A stretch of 64,000 nucleotides of DNA from the NCBI GenBank assembly GCA_001657325.1, contig LWRO01000010.1, positions 1 through 64,000 on the forward strand. The letters are read 5' to 3'. This DNA is from Geitlerinema sp. BBD 1991-9. Its GTDB lineage: Bacteria > Cyanobacteriota > Cyanobacteriia > Cyanobacteriales > Geitlerinemataceae. The notes under the pieces were generated by a model. It did no database searches. It had not been told where the DNA came from and saw nothing but the letters and a program-made list of their open reading frames with translations. Of the stretch, positions 8,018 to 18,248 are shown piece after piece; the first letter of the stretch is position 1; the number at the start of each line of letters is the position of its first letter. The position numbers were made by a program, and so were the translations under genes.

Positions 8018-8148
8018 AGGTCGGGTTTAAATGCAAAATTTCAGGGGGTGTTGACAAGGTCTCAATAGAGATACGTCTTATAAGTGAAGCAAGTTTGACC
8101 CATGTGACAGGCATTTCCCAAAAAATTTGCTCGCTCAAATATCCAATT

Positions 8149-11100
8149 TTAAAATCGAAGCTGATACTCTATAATGCCCCGATTATCACTGTCGAAATTT
8201 GTCGAACCGCGAATCAGCCAATTGTCATCGATGCGGTAACGGACGCTAAAACGAGTTGAATCGTCTCGATCGAGAATCGTTAACACCGACACTGACAGGT
8301 CGTCAGTTAAATTAATCCCCACTTCCGCCCCCAATCCCAACGCCGACGTGCGCGGATCGACCGCCGGAAACAAGCGGAAATCCCGATATCCCAGGGCGCG
8401 GCCGAGAATCGATTGAACCTGCGTCAACAAGGCCGAACTCGCCACCACCAAGGAAGTATCCTGTTGTCCGGCCGTTCCCAGCGCGCCCCCACCGATGAGC
8501 GAGTAAATCTCAGTCTGCGATCGAGCCGGACTACTCGTCAGTTCCAAATTCTCAAACAGCCGACTCGCGCGGCCCCTCACCCGCGCCTCGATGCGAACAG
8601 TTTCCACCGCCCCCCGTTCGATCGCGGGTTCCACGATTTCCGCAGCCGTTCCCGCCTCTTCCACTTCAGCGGGCGAGGCGATCCGAGGCCGCGTCGTCTC
8701 CTGAACGGCCGCCCGCAATCTCACGCTTAACACCGGGTCAGAACCGAACGGTGGGATAAAACTGGCAGTATTCTCGCCTCGTGCCAGAGTAAACGTTGTC
8801 GTAAACAAATTGACCTGGCCGTCGCGCAGAAAAATCGTCCCTTGAGGTTCGGGTCGATCGAACGTTCCATCGAGCAACAGTTGGCCGTCGGCGATGAAGT
8901 TCAACAGCGGTGGACTGACGATTTGCAAGTTGCGATCGAGTTCGAGGGTCAGTCCGTTGTAGCTGATATACGGAATGCTCGGTTCAGAAGCCACCGCAGA
9001 CGAAGCGGTTGAGGGATCGGGAATAAAAATTTGTCCGTCGGCCAAACGCAACTGACCCGCCAGTTCCGGATACAGAACCGAACCGTTCACGAAGACCGCA
9101 CCTTCGATCGTCCCCCGATACAGTCCCTTTAAATTCAACGCCACGCGATCGAGGTCGATCAGCAATAAATCCCCCGTCGAGAGCGCAGAAAGCAGCGGTA
9201 ACGTCCCCGTCGCACGAACCGAACCCTGACGAAACTCGCCCGTCAGTTGTGGAATGCGGATTCGATCGTTGTCGAACTCGATCGATCCGTTCACCTGCGT
9301 CAGCGGTTCCGGTAATTGCGTCAAGTAAAAAACGGCATCGCGAAACTCCGCAATCCCCGTCGTACTCAGCGGAACGTAATTAAACCCACCGCCGCGACGC
9401 TCTCCCGACAGCGTCAAGCGCATCGCGCCCTCACCGCCGCCCCACTGCAAACTATCAGCCGTCAGTGCGTCGAGCAAAATCAGCCCGTTTCCCACAGCCT
9501 CCAACTCAACGCGGAAGGTTTCGTCGTCTGGCTGAACTGTCGCTCCGGGCAATTCCACCGGTAACTTGGCATCGATAACAATCGGTTGCGAGGGAGTATC
9601 CGAATCGCTGGATTCACGGCTGAGTAAGACGATTTGTCCCCCCAAATTCAAACGAGCGTCGTCATAACTGAAACCGCCTCGCGCCAGTCGAACGGGTTGT
9701 TGGTTGATTTGTCCGTCGAGCCAGTGAAATTCACCACGAGCTTGGGGGTTTTCAAAACTCCCCGCAAGCGTCGCACTCCCGCTAACACTGCCTTGTAACC
9801 GAACGCTGGGTGGAAACGAGACGAATTCTGACAACACCGAGATAGGCAATCCATCGAGTTGAAATTGGGCCGACTGTCGCCGTCCGCCGATTAAACCCGA
9901 AAAGTTAAACTGCGTTTCGACTTCTGGAGATAAATTCACCCGAACTTGCGAAGGTTCCAACTGCCAAAGTCCGTCTTCAAACGTTCCCGAAGTGGCGATT
10001 TCGTGAATTCGATATTCGTCCCACTGCCAACTTTCGCCGCGTAAATCGAAGTCGAAATCGACCCCCGACTGCACCGAACCGGTAAAGTTGACCGTTCCTG
10101 AAAACGCACCTTGTAGATCGGCCAGTTCCGGCAATGGCGAAGCTTCCTCTCTCGCTCGTCGCTGCTGGCCGAGCAAGGCATCGATTTCGGCGAGGCGATA
10201 CAGTTGCACCAACAGCGGTGATTCGGGCAACCCCACCGGAGACACGTCTAATGCTTCGGCATTGGCGTAAGTGGGAGAAGCTAAGCCTCGGGCGAGATCG
10301 GCAATCTCGAACCAGCGCAAGGCTTCGAGTATGTCTTGAGTTTGTCCGTCCCGGATCTCGATCGATCCTTCAATATTCGGATCGTCATCGATATCGATGC
10401 GGCTGTCGAGTGCATACAAACTCTCACCGTTCCCGAGACGAATATCCTGCAACAGTAACGTGTTGTTCGACCAGAAAAAGTTGCCTTGTAACGCTTCGGC
10501 GGTGACGAGTCCCAAAGCGGGATCGGCGACAAAAACCTCACCCGTGGCACGGTTGGCAGCGAGATCGGCGTCGAGCAGCAGCGACAAACGACCGTTGAGG
10601 GGGCCGCGATCGACAAACGGTCGAATGGGCAACAACGACAGGGGCATGGCATCGAGTTGGAGGCGAAACACGTCGTTTTCTAAGTTTCCCGAGGCTTCCG
10701 CGTCGTCGAGGTCGATGGAAAATTCCCGCAACGTCAAATTTCGATCGAGCCAGACGGAAATCTCGTCCGGTTCGTCGTCGATCAGCAGGGGAATCCCTTC
10801 TAATTGAACTTTCACGCCCGTTTCGTCCGACTCGATCGATCCCACCAATAACGGATCGAACACAGTATCGTTCAGGCGCAAATTCGCGAGTTGAATTTCT
10901 CCGTTCCCCACTTCGATCTCGGCGGGGGTGAACCCGTTCCAAGTCCCCGATAGCAGAATCGTTCCGCCGAGTTTTCCGTGTAAGTCTGCGGTGACGATTT
11001 TCGAGGGGACAGCGGGTAAAAATGCGGCAATTTCGGCATTTTGCGCCGTCACTCGGGTCTGCCAACGTCCGTTTTCGAGCGTTGCATCGATCGCAACGCG

Positions 11101-13791
11101 GCCCAGTTCGGACGGCTCGGTTTTCGGGTCGATGGCCTCTGCAAAGCTAAACCCCACGAGAAACTCACCCGATATAGCTTCCGGGCGCAAGTCCGATACC
11201 GAACCCGATAACCTCGCCACTTTCCCCAGGTTCTGCAAGGGAGTCAACGCGATCGGTGCATCGACAAACGGCTCGAGGGGAATGACGAACTGATGCGACT
11301 CGATCGACCATTGCCCGTCCGCCAGTTGAAACGTGGCTTCGGCGATGCCGTTATGGGCGACGAGTCCGAATTGTCCTCGGGCGTTTAGAGTTTCTGGAGA
11401 GAACGTCGCCGCGTTTCCAGCAAAATTGACTTGTCCCGTCAACGCGATCGATCCCAATTCAGAAACCGGAAGTAAGGATGTAATGTCGATCGATCGTCCG
11501 ATCGCCGATCCTTCAATTTGTCCGTCAGCTACGCGAACGTCGAGATCGATCGATCCGTTTTCCACCGCCAAACGTCCGCTGCCCAAAACCTCGATGTTCG
11601 CGAGACTGGGATTTTCCAAAGCCGCCAGCGTTCCCGTCAATTTTGCCCGTCCCGCAAATGCGCCAATATTCAACGCGGCTAACTCGGGAGGCAAGGCGAT
11701 AAACGGTGCGACGGGCAATCCTTCACTGGCAATTTCAGCTTGCCACTGTCCCGCAATTAACTGGCCGTCGAGCCGCGTTGGATTGCCCAAAATAGAGGTT
11801 GTTAGGGATGTTGCAGCTTCGAGATTGGCTAAATCGGGATTTTCAAAATAGGATAAATCGCCGGCCAGTTGCAGAGAACCCGACACCGTTTCGGGAAGAA
11901 ATCCAACATCTGGCAACAGCGAGGCGGGGACAGATAATTGCTGTGCGACGATGGCAGTTTCCCACCGTCCGAACGTTAAGGCGGCTTGTACGTCCGTGGC
12001 TCGATCGAGGATGTCCAAAGTGCCTCGGGCCTGTGCTTCGATATCGGACAGCGTTTGAACCTCGGAATCTCCCACCAGAACGACTTGTCCGTTAAATCGT
12101 CCCAGTGCGAAGGTTTGGACGAAATCTTGCGGGAAGAAACTGTTGAGAGAAACGTCGGCTGTTGCGAGTTCGATTTGCCATCGATCGTCTACAAACAGGA
12201 TACCCCCTCGTGCTTGCCCCCCCGCAATGTCGATCGAGGGCAGTCGCACGATCGAGCCGTCTCGATTGCTTTCAAAAATCCCTCGTGCGTTCAACGTTCC
12301 GATGGCTGAGGTGGTTGGAACGTCGTAACGGCTGGCGATCGCATCGGCGGACGCATCGCGAACGAGAAATTCCGCAAGCACTTGAGGGGCATCGTCCAGC
12401 GTTTGCGGAAGCAACACTTTTACGGCAGCTTGTACTTGTCCCCCCCCTTCCGGAACGGCGTTGAGTTGTTCGATAACGAATTCCGAGGTTTCTGCCGCGA
12501 GTACAAAGCGGGCCGTTACGTCTGAAAACGGAATTCGATCGACGATGGCGATATCTGTCGTTTGTCCTTCTCCGATTAATACGGGTGTTTCGAGGGGCCC
12601 GACGAGTTTTAAGAGCGCTTCGACTTCCCCGGTGACTTCTACAGGAAACTCGACATCGATCGACTTCTGCACCACCTGCCACTCGACGGGAGGAACTTGC
12701 ATCGGGATTTCGTATCCCCGTTCTAAACTCAAGGCCCCCTGGGGAATTTGGACGGGAACCTCTCCGTATTTCCCAGAGACTTCTTCTAAGCCGATCAGTA
12801 CGTCGCGAAAGCGCAACCGCCCGGATTCCCCGACGATCGTTTGGGGAACGCCGTCAATTTGCAAGTCAACATCGCGAAATCTCATATTCCCTTGTAGGTT
12901 GGGCAATTCGCCAGGGGCGTTGAGAGGAATTTGAATGAGAAGGTTACCGAAAATTTCGCCACCGTCGAGATCGATCGGTGCGGGAATCCAGGGCGAAACC
13001 ACGTTTCCTTGTAAGGATTGAGCGGATAGATTCAGTCGAACGCCAGCAGAAGAAGGGGAAGATTCCCCTTCCACACCTGGACTGTATTCTCCACGAACGT
13101 TGAGCCGTTCTTTAATGTTGTGATAACCCGTCGCGTCGAAGGCAATACGTCCGTCGTCCTCAAAATCGGCCTCGGCTGTGAGGCGACGCAGAACGACGGG
13201 AGTCGGGAGAATCCGTAACGGTTCGGCACGCTTCGGTTCTGCTTTACCGATGGTTTTACCCGAAGATGTGGCGAACTTAGGTTGTGCTTGAAGGGTGACG
13301 GTTCCGTTCCGAACTTCGATCGAGTTGAGTTGAATTTTGACGAAACCGGGTTCGCCGCCGGTACGAATTTGCGTGGTTACCCACTGACCGTCTCGGGTTT
13401 CGCTGAGGGTCAGTTGGGGATCTTCGATCGAAATGTCGAGGTTGAGCGTACGACCCCAAACGATCGAAAGCGGATTGAAGCGCACGCTGACCGCATCGAG
13501 TTCAGCAGAGCTTGGATGTTCGGGGGTTTCGGGGATTTGGGACGTTCCGAAACGAACGTGAGTCAGGGAAAAGCTTTCGAGATCGCCAACACGAACGGGT
13601 CGATCGAACAGTTTTGCCAGTTCCCGCGACAGCAGCGGGGCCAGTTGCAGGTGGACGAACCGCCAACCCCACCACCAACTCCCTGCCACGCCGGTTAACA
13701 GCAGGACAGCGAGCGTTAAACGCCATTTCGGAAACCGCTTTTTCGGCGGTTGAGATTCACTTTGAGGGTTGGTTTCAGAGGGATCGGTCAT
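8149..13791 (-). CDS. tamB: TamB/Tic236-like translocation and assembly module protein (DUF490)
   Basis: This 1880-residue protein has a short cytoplasmic N-terminus, one transmembrane anchor (RLTLAVLLLTGVAGSWWWGW, about 24-43) and a very long run of short beta repeats of AsmA/TamB type. The C-terminal 350 residues match the DUF490/TamB domain, with conserved segments SRLFENLELTSSPARSQ, YSLIGGGALG and the final RGSTNFDSDNRG ending in Phe. TamB bridges the inner membrane to an outer-membrane Omp85 protein and aids lipid transport and insertion; the plastid homologue is Tic236. The ATG at 13791 is chosen over TTG at 13860. No Omp85 gene is adjacent. Confidence 0.93.
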   Translation of the reverse strand: MTDPSETNPQSESQPPKKRFPKWRLTLAVLLLTGVAGSWWWGWRFVHLQLAPLLSRELAKLFDRPVRVGDLESFSLTHVRFGTSQIPETPEHPSSAELDAVSVRFNPLSIVWGRTLNLDISIEDPQLTLSETRDGQWVTTQIRTGGEPGFVKIQLNSIEVRNGTVTLQAQPKFATSSGKTIGKAEPKRAEPLRILPTPVVLRRLTAEADFEDDGRIAFDATGYHNIKERLNVRGEYSPGVEGESSPSSAGVRLNLSAQSLQGNVVSPWIPAPIDLDGGEIFGNLLIQIPLNAPGELPNLQGNMRFRDVDLQIDGVPQTIVGESGRLRFRDVLIGLEEVSGKYGEVPVQIPQGALSLERGYEIPMQVPPVEWQVVQKSIDVEFPVEVTGEVEALLKLVGPLETPVLIGEGQTTDIAIVDRIPFSDVTARFVLAAETSEFVIEQLNAVPEGGGQVQAAVKVLLPQTLDDAPQVLAEFLVRDASADAIASRYDVPTTSAIGTLNARGIFESNRDGSIVRLPSIDIAGGQARGGILFVDDRWQIELATADVSLNSFFPQDFVQTFALGRFNGQVVLVGDSEVQTLSDIEAQARGTLDILDRATDVQAALTFGRWETAIVAQQLSVPASLLPDVGFLPETVSGSLQLAGDLSYFENPDLANLEAATSLTTSILGNPTRLDGQLIAGQWQAEIASEGLPVAPFIALPPELAALNIGAFAGRAKLTGTLAALENPSLANIEVLGSGRLAVENGSIDLDVRVADGQIEGSAIGRSIDITSLLPVSELGSIALTGQVNFAGNAATFSPETLNARGQFGLVAHNGIAEATFQLADGQWSIESHQFVIPLEPFVDAPIALTPLQNLGKVARLSGSVSDLRPEAISGEFLVGFSFAEAIDPKTEPSELGRVAIDATLENGRWQTRVTAQNAEIAAFLPAVPSKIVTADLHGKLGGTILLSGTWNGFTPAEIEVGNGEIQLANLRLNDTVFDPLLVGSIESDETGVKVQLEGIPLLIDDEPDEISVWLDRNLTLREFSIDLDDAEASGNLENDVFRLQLDAMPLSLLPIRPFVDRGPLNGRLSLLLDADLAANRATGEVFVADPALGLVTAEALQGNFFWSNNTLLLQDIRLGNGESLYALDSRIDIDDDPNIEGSIEIRDGQTQDILEALRWFEIADLARGLASPTYANAEALDVSPVGLPESPLLVQLYRLAEIDALLGQQRRAREEASPLPELADLQGAFSGTVNFTGSVQSGVDFDFDLRGESWQWDEYRIHEIATSGTFEDGLWQLEPSQVRVNLSPEVETQFNFSGLIGGRRQSAQFQLDGLPISVLSEFVSFPPSVRLQGSVSGSATLAGSFENPQARGEFHWLDGQINQQPVRLARGGFSYDDARLNLGGQIVLLSRESSDSDTPSQPIVIDAKLPVELPGATVQPDDETFRVELEAVGNGLILLDALTADSLQWGGGEGAMRLTLSGERRGGGFNYVPLSTTGIAEFRDAVFYLTQLPEPLTQVNGSIEFDNDRIRIPQLTGEFRQGSVRATGTLPLLSALSTGDLLLIDLDRVALNLKGLYRGTIEGAVFVNGSVLYPELAGQLRLADGQIFIPDPSTASSAVASEPSIPYISYNGLTLELDRNLQIVSPPLLNFIADGQLLLDGTFDRPEPQGTIFLRDGQVNLFTTTFTLARGENTASFIPPFGSDPVLSVRLRAAVQETTRPRIASPAEVEEAGTAAEIVEPAIERGAVETVRIEARVRGRASRLFENLELTSSPARSQTEIYSLIGGGALGTAGQQDTSLVVASSALLTQVQSILGRALGYRDFRLFPAVDPRTSALGLGAEVGINLTDDLSVSVLTILDRDDSTRFSVRYRIDDNWLIRGSTNFDSDNRGIIEYQLRF

Positions 13792-14013
13792 CGACGATCG
13801 AGCGTTCGGTAATGGGTTATCGATCGATGGGGCGTGAGGTCTGGATCGGGTACACCTCAACGGGGAAACTCTGCCCCAACAGAACGGTTCGCACTTTAAC
13901 GTAGATTGAGTTTCTCAGACATCCTAACGATAAACGTTCCCTCGTGACAGTCTTGTCCGTAGGGGATCGGTTTCGGGATAAAGTGAAAGGAGGAGGAATC
14001 TGGAGAAGTGGCG

Positions 14014-14442
14014 ATGAGAATCTACGTTTTGCTGTTTAACGCTCGCACGGAAAACGAAGGGATTCATACCATTCGATTGGCAACCCCTGAAGGTGAGGAG
14101 CGCAATATTGTGATGATGTTCGAGTCGCAAGACGATGCCGAGCGATATGCAATGTTACTCGAAGCTCAAGATTTTTACGTTCCCACGGTCGAAGAATTTG
14201 ACTCTGAAGAAATCGAGGAGTTTTGTGCGAGTTGTCAGTACGAAGCAAAATTAATTCCTGAAGGATTTGTTCCGGAATCTCCGGAAGAGCGAATTTTTTT
14301 AGCACCGCCCGAAACGAATTTGGAGGATACGGAATGGGAACGAGAACAACAACGGACTTCGGAACCCGCTGCGGAAGAAGCCTCGGAAATGTCGAGCGCT
14401 CAGTTAGATGATATTCGCCGCCGCTTGGAAGGACTGCTTTAA
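14014..14442 (+). CDS. DUF3110 domain protein
   Basis: The 142-residue product starts MRIYVLLFNARTENEGIHT and carries the DUF3110 core of about 90 residues (GEERNIVMMFESQDDAERYA ... LEAQDF), a small alpha/beta domain conserved in cyanobacteria and plastids without known function. The C-terminal 45 residues are acidic and low-complexity. GGAG 8 bases before the ATG at 14014 favours this start over GTG at 14008. It is divergent from tamB across 220 bases. Confidence 0.88.
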   Translation: MRIYVLLFNARTENEGIHTIRLATPEGEERNIVMMFESQDDAERYAMLLEAQDFYVPTVEEFDSEEIEEFCASCQYEAKLIPEGFVPESPEERIFLAPPETNLEDTEWEREQQRTSEPAAEEASEMSSAQLDDIRRRLEGLL

Positions 14443-14495
14443 CAGTGAGCAGTGAGCCGTGAACAGTGGGCAGTGAGGGCAGTGGGCAGTTTTGA
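14443..14495. repeat. Degenerate heptanucleotide tandem repeat
   Basis: A run of imperfect 7-bp units (CAGTGAG, CAGTGAG, CCGTGAA, CAGTGGG and so on) lies directly after the DUF3110 stop. Such short tandemly repeated repetitive (STRR) sequences are common in filamentous cyanobacteria. Related units recur near 52973. Confidence 0.7.
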
Positions 14496-14552
14496 GTGGG
14501 GCGTTTGAATTGGCAATCGTCAATCGTAAATTGTAAGCCGTAAATTGTTTGG

Positions 14553-15461
14553 ATGTTTGAAAATCGCGGACATTTGTTGACGGAGCAGAGTAATCCGAAC
14601 TCGCAGGATCTCGATCGATTGGATTCTTTAGCGTTGGTCGATTTATTTTGTCAGGAAGACGCTCGAACCATTGAGGCGGTGGCGGCGAGTCGGGAGTCGA
14701 TCGCTCGGGCGATCGATCGGACGGCTGAATCGCTGAGACGGGGCGGCCGTTTGTTTTATATTGGTGCGGGTACGAGCGGACGTTTGGGGGTTTTGGATGC
14801 GGCGGAATGTCCCCCCACGTTCTGCACGCCTCCGGACATGGTACAGGGGATTTTGGCGGGGGGAAAAGATGCCCTCGTTCGCAGTTCGGAAGCCCTCGAA
14901 GATCGTGCGGAAGATGGGGAAGCGGCGATCGCACACCGGGATATCGGCGATAACGATGTGGTGGTGGGAATTTCTGCGGGTGGAACGACCCCCTACGTGC
15001 GAGGTGCGCTACGGGAAGCGAGACGGCGCAATGCAACGACCGTCTTTATCGCTTGTGTTCCCGTCGAACAGGTTTCGGCTGAGGTCGATGTGGATATTCG
15101 GCTGTTGGTGGGGCCGGAGGTGTTGGCGGGTTCGACGCGGTTGAAGGCGGGAACGGTCACGAAGTTGGTGTTAAATATTCTTTCAACGAGCGTGATGGTG
15201 CGCCTGGGAAAAGTTTTTGGAAACCGCATGGTCGATGTATCGGTGACGAACCGTAAGTTACTCGATCGAGCCGTTCGTACGATCGTCGATTTGACGGAAC
15301 TCTCGCGAGACGAGGCGGCGCAATTGCTCGATCGATGTGGAAATCGGGTCAAGCTCGCATTGTTGGTTTACTGGTCGGATTGGGAGGTTGAGGCGGCGCA
15401 GTCCTTGCTGGATAAGCATCAGGGACAGTTGAGACCGGCGTTGGATGAGGTGAGGGGGTGA
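14553..15461 (+). CDS. murQ: N-acetylmuramic acid 6-phosphate etherase
   Basis: The 302-residue product is full length for MurQ. It shows the SIS-fold phosphosugar motif GRLFYIGAGTSGRLGVLDAAE (about 65-85), the second loop VVVGISAGGTTPYVRGAL, and ARRRNATTVFIAC. MurQ cleaves the lactyl ether of MurNAc 6-phosphate to GlcNAc 6-phosphate in cytoplasmic recycling of cell-wall sugars. Neither anmK nor a MurNAc phosphotransferase transporter is adjacent, so the source of MurNAc-6-P is not evident here. The family C-terminal helices are present. Confidence 0.95.
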   Translation: MFENRGHLLTEQSNPNSQDLDRLDSLALVDLFCQEDARTIEAVAASRESIARAIDRTAESLRRGGRLFYIGAGTSGRLGVLDAAECPPTFCTPPDMVQGILAGGKDALVRSSEALEDRAEDGEAAIAHRDIGDNDVVVGISAGGTTPYVRGALREARRRNATTVFIACVPVEQVSAEVDVDIRLLVGPEVLAGSTRLKAGTVTKLVLNILSTSVMVRLGKVFGNRMVDVSVTNRKLLDRAVRTIVDLTELSRDEAAQLLDRCGNRVKLALLVYWSDWEVEAAQSLLDKHQGQLRPALDEVRG

Positions 15462-15833
15462 AGATGGGTTCGATGTTTGGGTAAAAATAGCAGGGTGCAT
15501 CTCACTTTTGCGCTCGCAACCCCTCCGCCTTCGGCACCCCTCCGCCTTCGGCATCTCCCCTAGCTAAGGGGAGGATGGGAGGGGTTCCGAGCGCTCAGTC
15601 GAGCTGCGGAGGGGTCATTCTACGCAATTGAGATGCACCCAAATAGCAAAATTCGATCGAGTCACCGATCCAAAAATTTAGCCGTCACCGTCATTCCAAT
15701 GTTGCACGAAATATATCTACATTTTTAGCAGATTTTGGCGTAATAACGAGGTTGTTAAACTGGCACAGAAAGCATCGATCGATCGAAATTCAGCGGACAC
15801 GATTGAAGTAATACGGTTGTTTGGTGTCTCGCG
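15462..15833. other. Intergenic region with MITE
   Basis: Between murQ and the membrane protein gene. The first half is the family A MITE; the remaining about 190 bases contain no gene or RNA that I recognise and presumably include the promoter of the downstream gene. Confidence 0.6.
15485..15648. mobile_element. 148-bp MITE (family A, copy 1) with 8-bp target duplication
   Basis: The element proper is 15493-15640. Its ends read GGGTGCATCTCA and TGAGATGCACCC, perfect 12-bp terminal inverted repeats. It is flanked directly by AAATAGCA on both sides (15485-15492 and 15641-15648), an 8-bp target-site duplication that marks a genuine insertion. Inside are CCCTCCGCCTTCGGCA repeats and CCCCTAGCTAAGGGG. 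It has no coding capacity. A second copy lies at 50216-50447. Confidence 0.85.
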
Positions 15834-16616
15834 ATGAATGAGAAAGAAGTTAGTAATTTTGCCGGGTTTACCGTTGTTTTAGTTCTCCTCGTTCTTTTCA
15901 CCTTTGGTATTTTGCAGTGGTTGGGCGTTCCGACGGGAAGCTTTATCGATTGGATTGTCGGTGTGGCGAGTTTTTGGTGGTTAGTAGCCATCGTCACGAT
16001 TCCTTGGAACATCTATTTTGGAGCAAAATCTGTTCTCGTCGATGCGGAAGGTTCTCAAGAAAAAGAGATTCCCGTCGATCCCAGTCAACTTCGTTATGTC
16101 AAGCTCGTGGTGCGTCGATCGTTGTGGATTGCGATCGGACTGCACGTTATCTCTGCACTGGGTTTGTACGTTCTCGCGTTGACGGGAGTGAGTGCGATCG
16201 GTTATGTCAGTTCTGCGGCGACGTTGTTGCTGACGGGATTGCGTCCAGCGGTCGCATTTTATCGATATCTCGTCTATCGCTTGAGTTCGATCGCTCGCGA
16301 GTTTAAATATCCTCGGGAAGATATTGTTGACGTTCAGAATCGATTATCAGAGGTCGAACAATTCGTTAAAGCGTTGCAAAGCCAACTCGATGTAGAAAAT
16401 CCCAATTCGATCGTGTCGTCTCAACAGCGTCAACTGGAAGCCGTTCGCCAAGATTTCACGAATTTGGCGAGTTCTCACGAAGGTTTGAAAGCAAGTAACC
16501 AAGCGGAACACGATCGAATTGCGAGAGAGGCGAAAAACGCGATCGCACAATTGAGTGCAGACAGTCAGTTTCTCGATCGAGTTCGCGAAATTATTCGCTT
16601 TTTCAAGGAAGCTTGA
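15834..16616 (+). CDS. Hypothetical membrane protein with C-terminal coiled coil
   Basis: A 260-residue protein with an N-terminal membrane domain. Hydrophobic segments lie at about 9-31, 37-60, 91-115 and 118-135. A long helical, charged region follows (about 145-255), with heptad-like leucine/valine spacing (VQNRLSEVEQFVKALQSQL) predicting a coiled coil. I recognise no named family. The layout of a membrane anchor plus a cytosolic coiled coil suggests a scaffold or envelope-organising role, which is inference only. It converges with dnaB with only 21 bases between stops. Confidence 0.7.
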   Translation: MNEKEVSNFAGFTVVLVLLVLFTFGILQWLGVPTGSFIDWIVGVASFWWLVAIVTIPWNIYFGAKSVLVDAEGSQEKEIPVDPSQLRYVKLVVRRSLWIAIGLHVISALGLYVLALTGVSAIGYVSSAATLLLTGLRPAVAFYRYLVYRLSSIAREFKYPREDIVDVQNRLSEVEQFVKALQSQLDVENPNSIVSSQQRQLEAVRQDFTNLASSHEGLKASNQAEHDRIAREAKNAIAQLSADSQFLDRVREIIRFFKEA

Positions 16617-16637
16617 ACGCTCTACCGCATCATTTCG

Positions 16638-18029
16638 TTACCCTGGAGGAAGCGGTGTAAACTGTGTCCCCATCATCGCACGATTGGGAGTCGCAAGGTT
16701 GCGGAATCGAGTATATTGTGGGTCGAATAGGAGTTTAACAACGCCCGTCGGCCCGTTTCGATGTTTAGTCACAATCATTTCTGTGATACCTCGATCGGGC
16801 GTATCGGGAAAATAGTATTCGTCCCGATAGAGCATGACAATTAAATCCGCATCTTGTTCGATCGATCCGCTTTCACGCAAATCTGACATCATCGGACGCT
16901 TGTTCGTTCGAGCTTCCACACCCCGACTGAGCTGCGATAATGCAATAACAGGAACGTTCAGTTCTCGGGCGAGACCTTTCAACGATCGAGTAATTCTCGA
17001 TAATTCTTGAACTCGGTTATCTCCCGAACCTTCCATTAATTGTAAATAGTCCAGTAAAATCAATCCTAACGGTTGCCCTTGTTCGGCTTGTAACCGACGA
17101 CATTTCGAGCGAATTTCGGTGACCGTTACGTTCGCTGTATCGTCGATAAAAATTGGAATTTCTGACAGCGATGCTAAGGCTCGACTCAAGGGTTCCCATT
17201 CGTTTTGACTCACCCGTCCCGCTCGCAATCGGTTACTTTCAATTCCGGCTTCACTGGCTAACAACCGTTGCACCAGTTGTTCTTTTGACATTTCCAAACT
17301 AAAGATTGCAACGGGAAAACGATAAGCGTTTGCGATGTTGTGGGCGATATTTAAGCTAACAGCTGTTTTCCCCATTGACGGACGTCCCGCCACGATAATT
17401 AAGTCAGAGGGTTGAAATCCTCCCGTCATCGCGTCGAGATCGTAAAATCCCGACAAAACCCCCGGTTGTGCTTGAGTTTCGTGCTGAATTTCAATTTCTT
17501 GGAACGTGTGAATTAACGTCTCGAAAATCGGGATGAGATCCTGTTGCGGACGTTTTTGGGTAATGTTAAAAATCTTTTGTTCCGCTCGATCGAGAACGGT
17601 TTCGAGAGGCGTCGCCATTTCGTAACCCAACTGATGGATTTCCTGACTCGCCTGGATCAACTGGCGGCGGAAATATTTATCCATTACCAACGCGGCATAC
17701 TGGTCGATGTTCACCGCCGAGATCGTTCGATCGACCAATTGCACTAATTTACTCTGACCCCCCATTTTGTCGAGCAATTCTCGATCGCTCAACCACGCTG
17801 TCACGCTAATCAAGTCCGTGGGCTGTCCCTGACTGTGCAATGCCAACATCGCCTGATAGACGATCTGGTGAGCGTTGATGTAGAACGCTTCCGCCGATAG
17901 CAGCTCTGCAACTCGGTTTATGGCTTCGGGATCGAGTAAAATTCCACCTAAGATCGCCTCTTCCGCTTCGATATTTTGAGGGGGGAGTTTATCGGTGTCG
18001 TAGCCCTGAAAGTCGAATTCCCGAACCAT
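16638..18029 (-). CDS. dnaB: Replicative DNA helicase DnaB
   Basis: The 463-residue hexameric helicase starts at ATG 18029 (MVREFDFQGYD). The N-terminal DnaG-interacting domain begins PPQNIEAEEAILGGILLDPE. The RecA-like C-domain contains Walker A GRPSMGKTA, the region IFSLEMSKEQLVQRL, Walker B LILLDYLQLM, and the arginine-finger segment VPVIALSQLSRGVEAR, closing with DLRESGSIEQDADLI. It unwinds the replication fork 5'-3'. Some cyanobacteria carry inteins in this gene; none is present here, since the motifs are uninterrupted. Confidence 0.97.
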   Translation of the reverse strand: MVREFDFQGYDTDKLPPQNIEAEEAILGGILLDPEAINRVAELLSAEAFYINAHQIVYQAMLALHSQGQPTDLISVTAWLSDRELLDKMGGQSKLVQLVDRTISAVNIDQYAALVMDKYFRRQLIQASQEIHQLGYEMATPLETVLDRAEQKIFNITQKRPQQDLIPIFETLIHTFQEIEIQHETQAQPGVLSGFYDLDAMTGGFQPSDLIIVAGRPSMGKTAVSLNIAHNIANAYRFPVAIFSLEMSKEQLVQRLLASEAGIESNRLRAGRVSQNEWEPLSRALASLSEIPIFIDDTANVTVTEIRSKCRRLQAEQGQPLGLILLDYLQLMEGSGDNRVQELSRITRSLKGLARELNVPVIALSQLSRGVEARTNKRPMMSDLRESGSIEQDADLIVMLYRDEYYFPDTPDRGITEMIVTKHRNGPTGVVKLLFDPQYTRFRNLATPNRAMMGTQFTPLPPG

Positions 18030-18248
18030 TGTGTTAGATTGTCGCTCTGTGCGATCTACTTTAGCGCGAGTTTCGACCCACATTGCATTCCGAGTCTCTG
18101 GGCGATCGAGATCACAGGAGATACCTCCGTAGAATCACGGAGATCCTGTGATTCGATCGACTCGAAATCTGTCACAACATCACTGACGAGAGCCTCGGGT
18201 TCGCGAGAGAGTAATACTGTCGAGTTCGGAACCAGGACATCTACGGCT

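Noticed and set aside
16638..18029. Possible intein in dnaB
   Set aside because: Walker A and the other helicase motifs are continuous and the length is normal.
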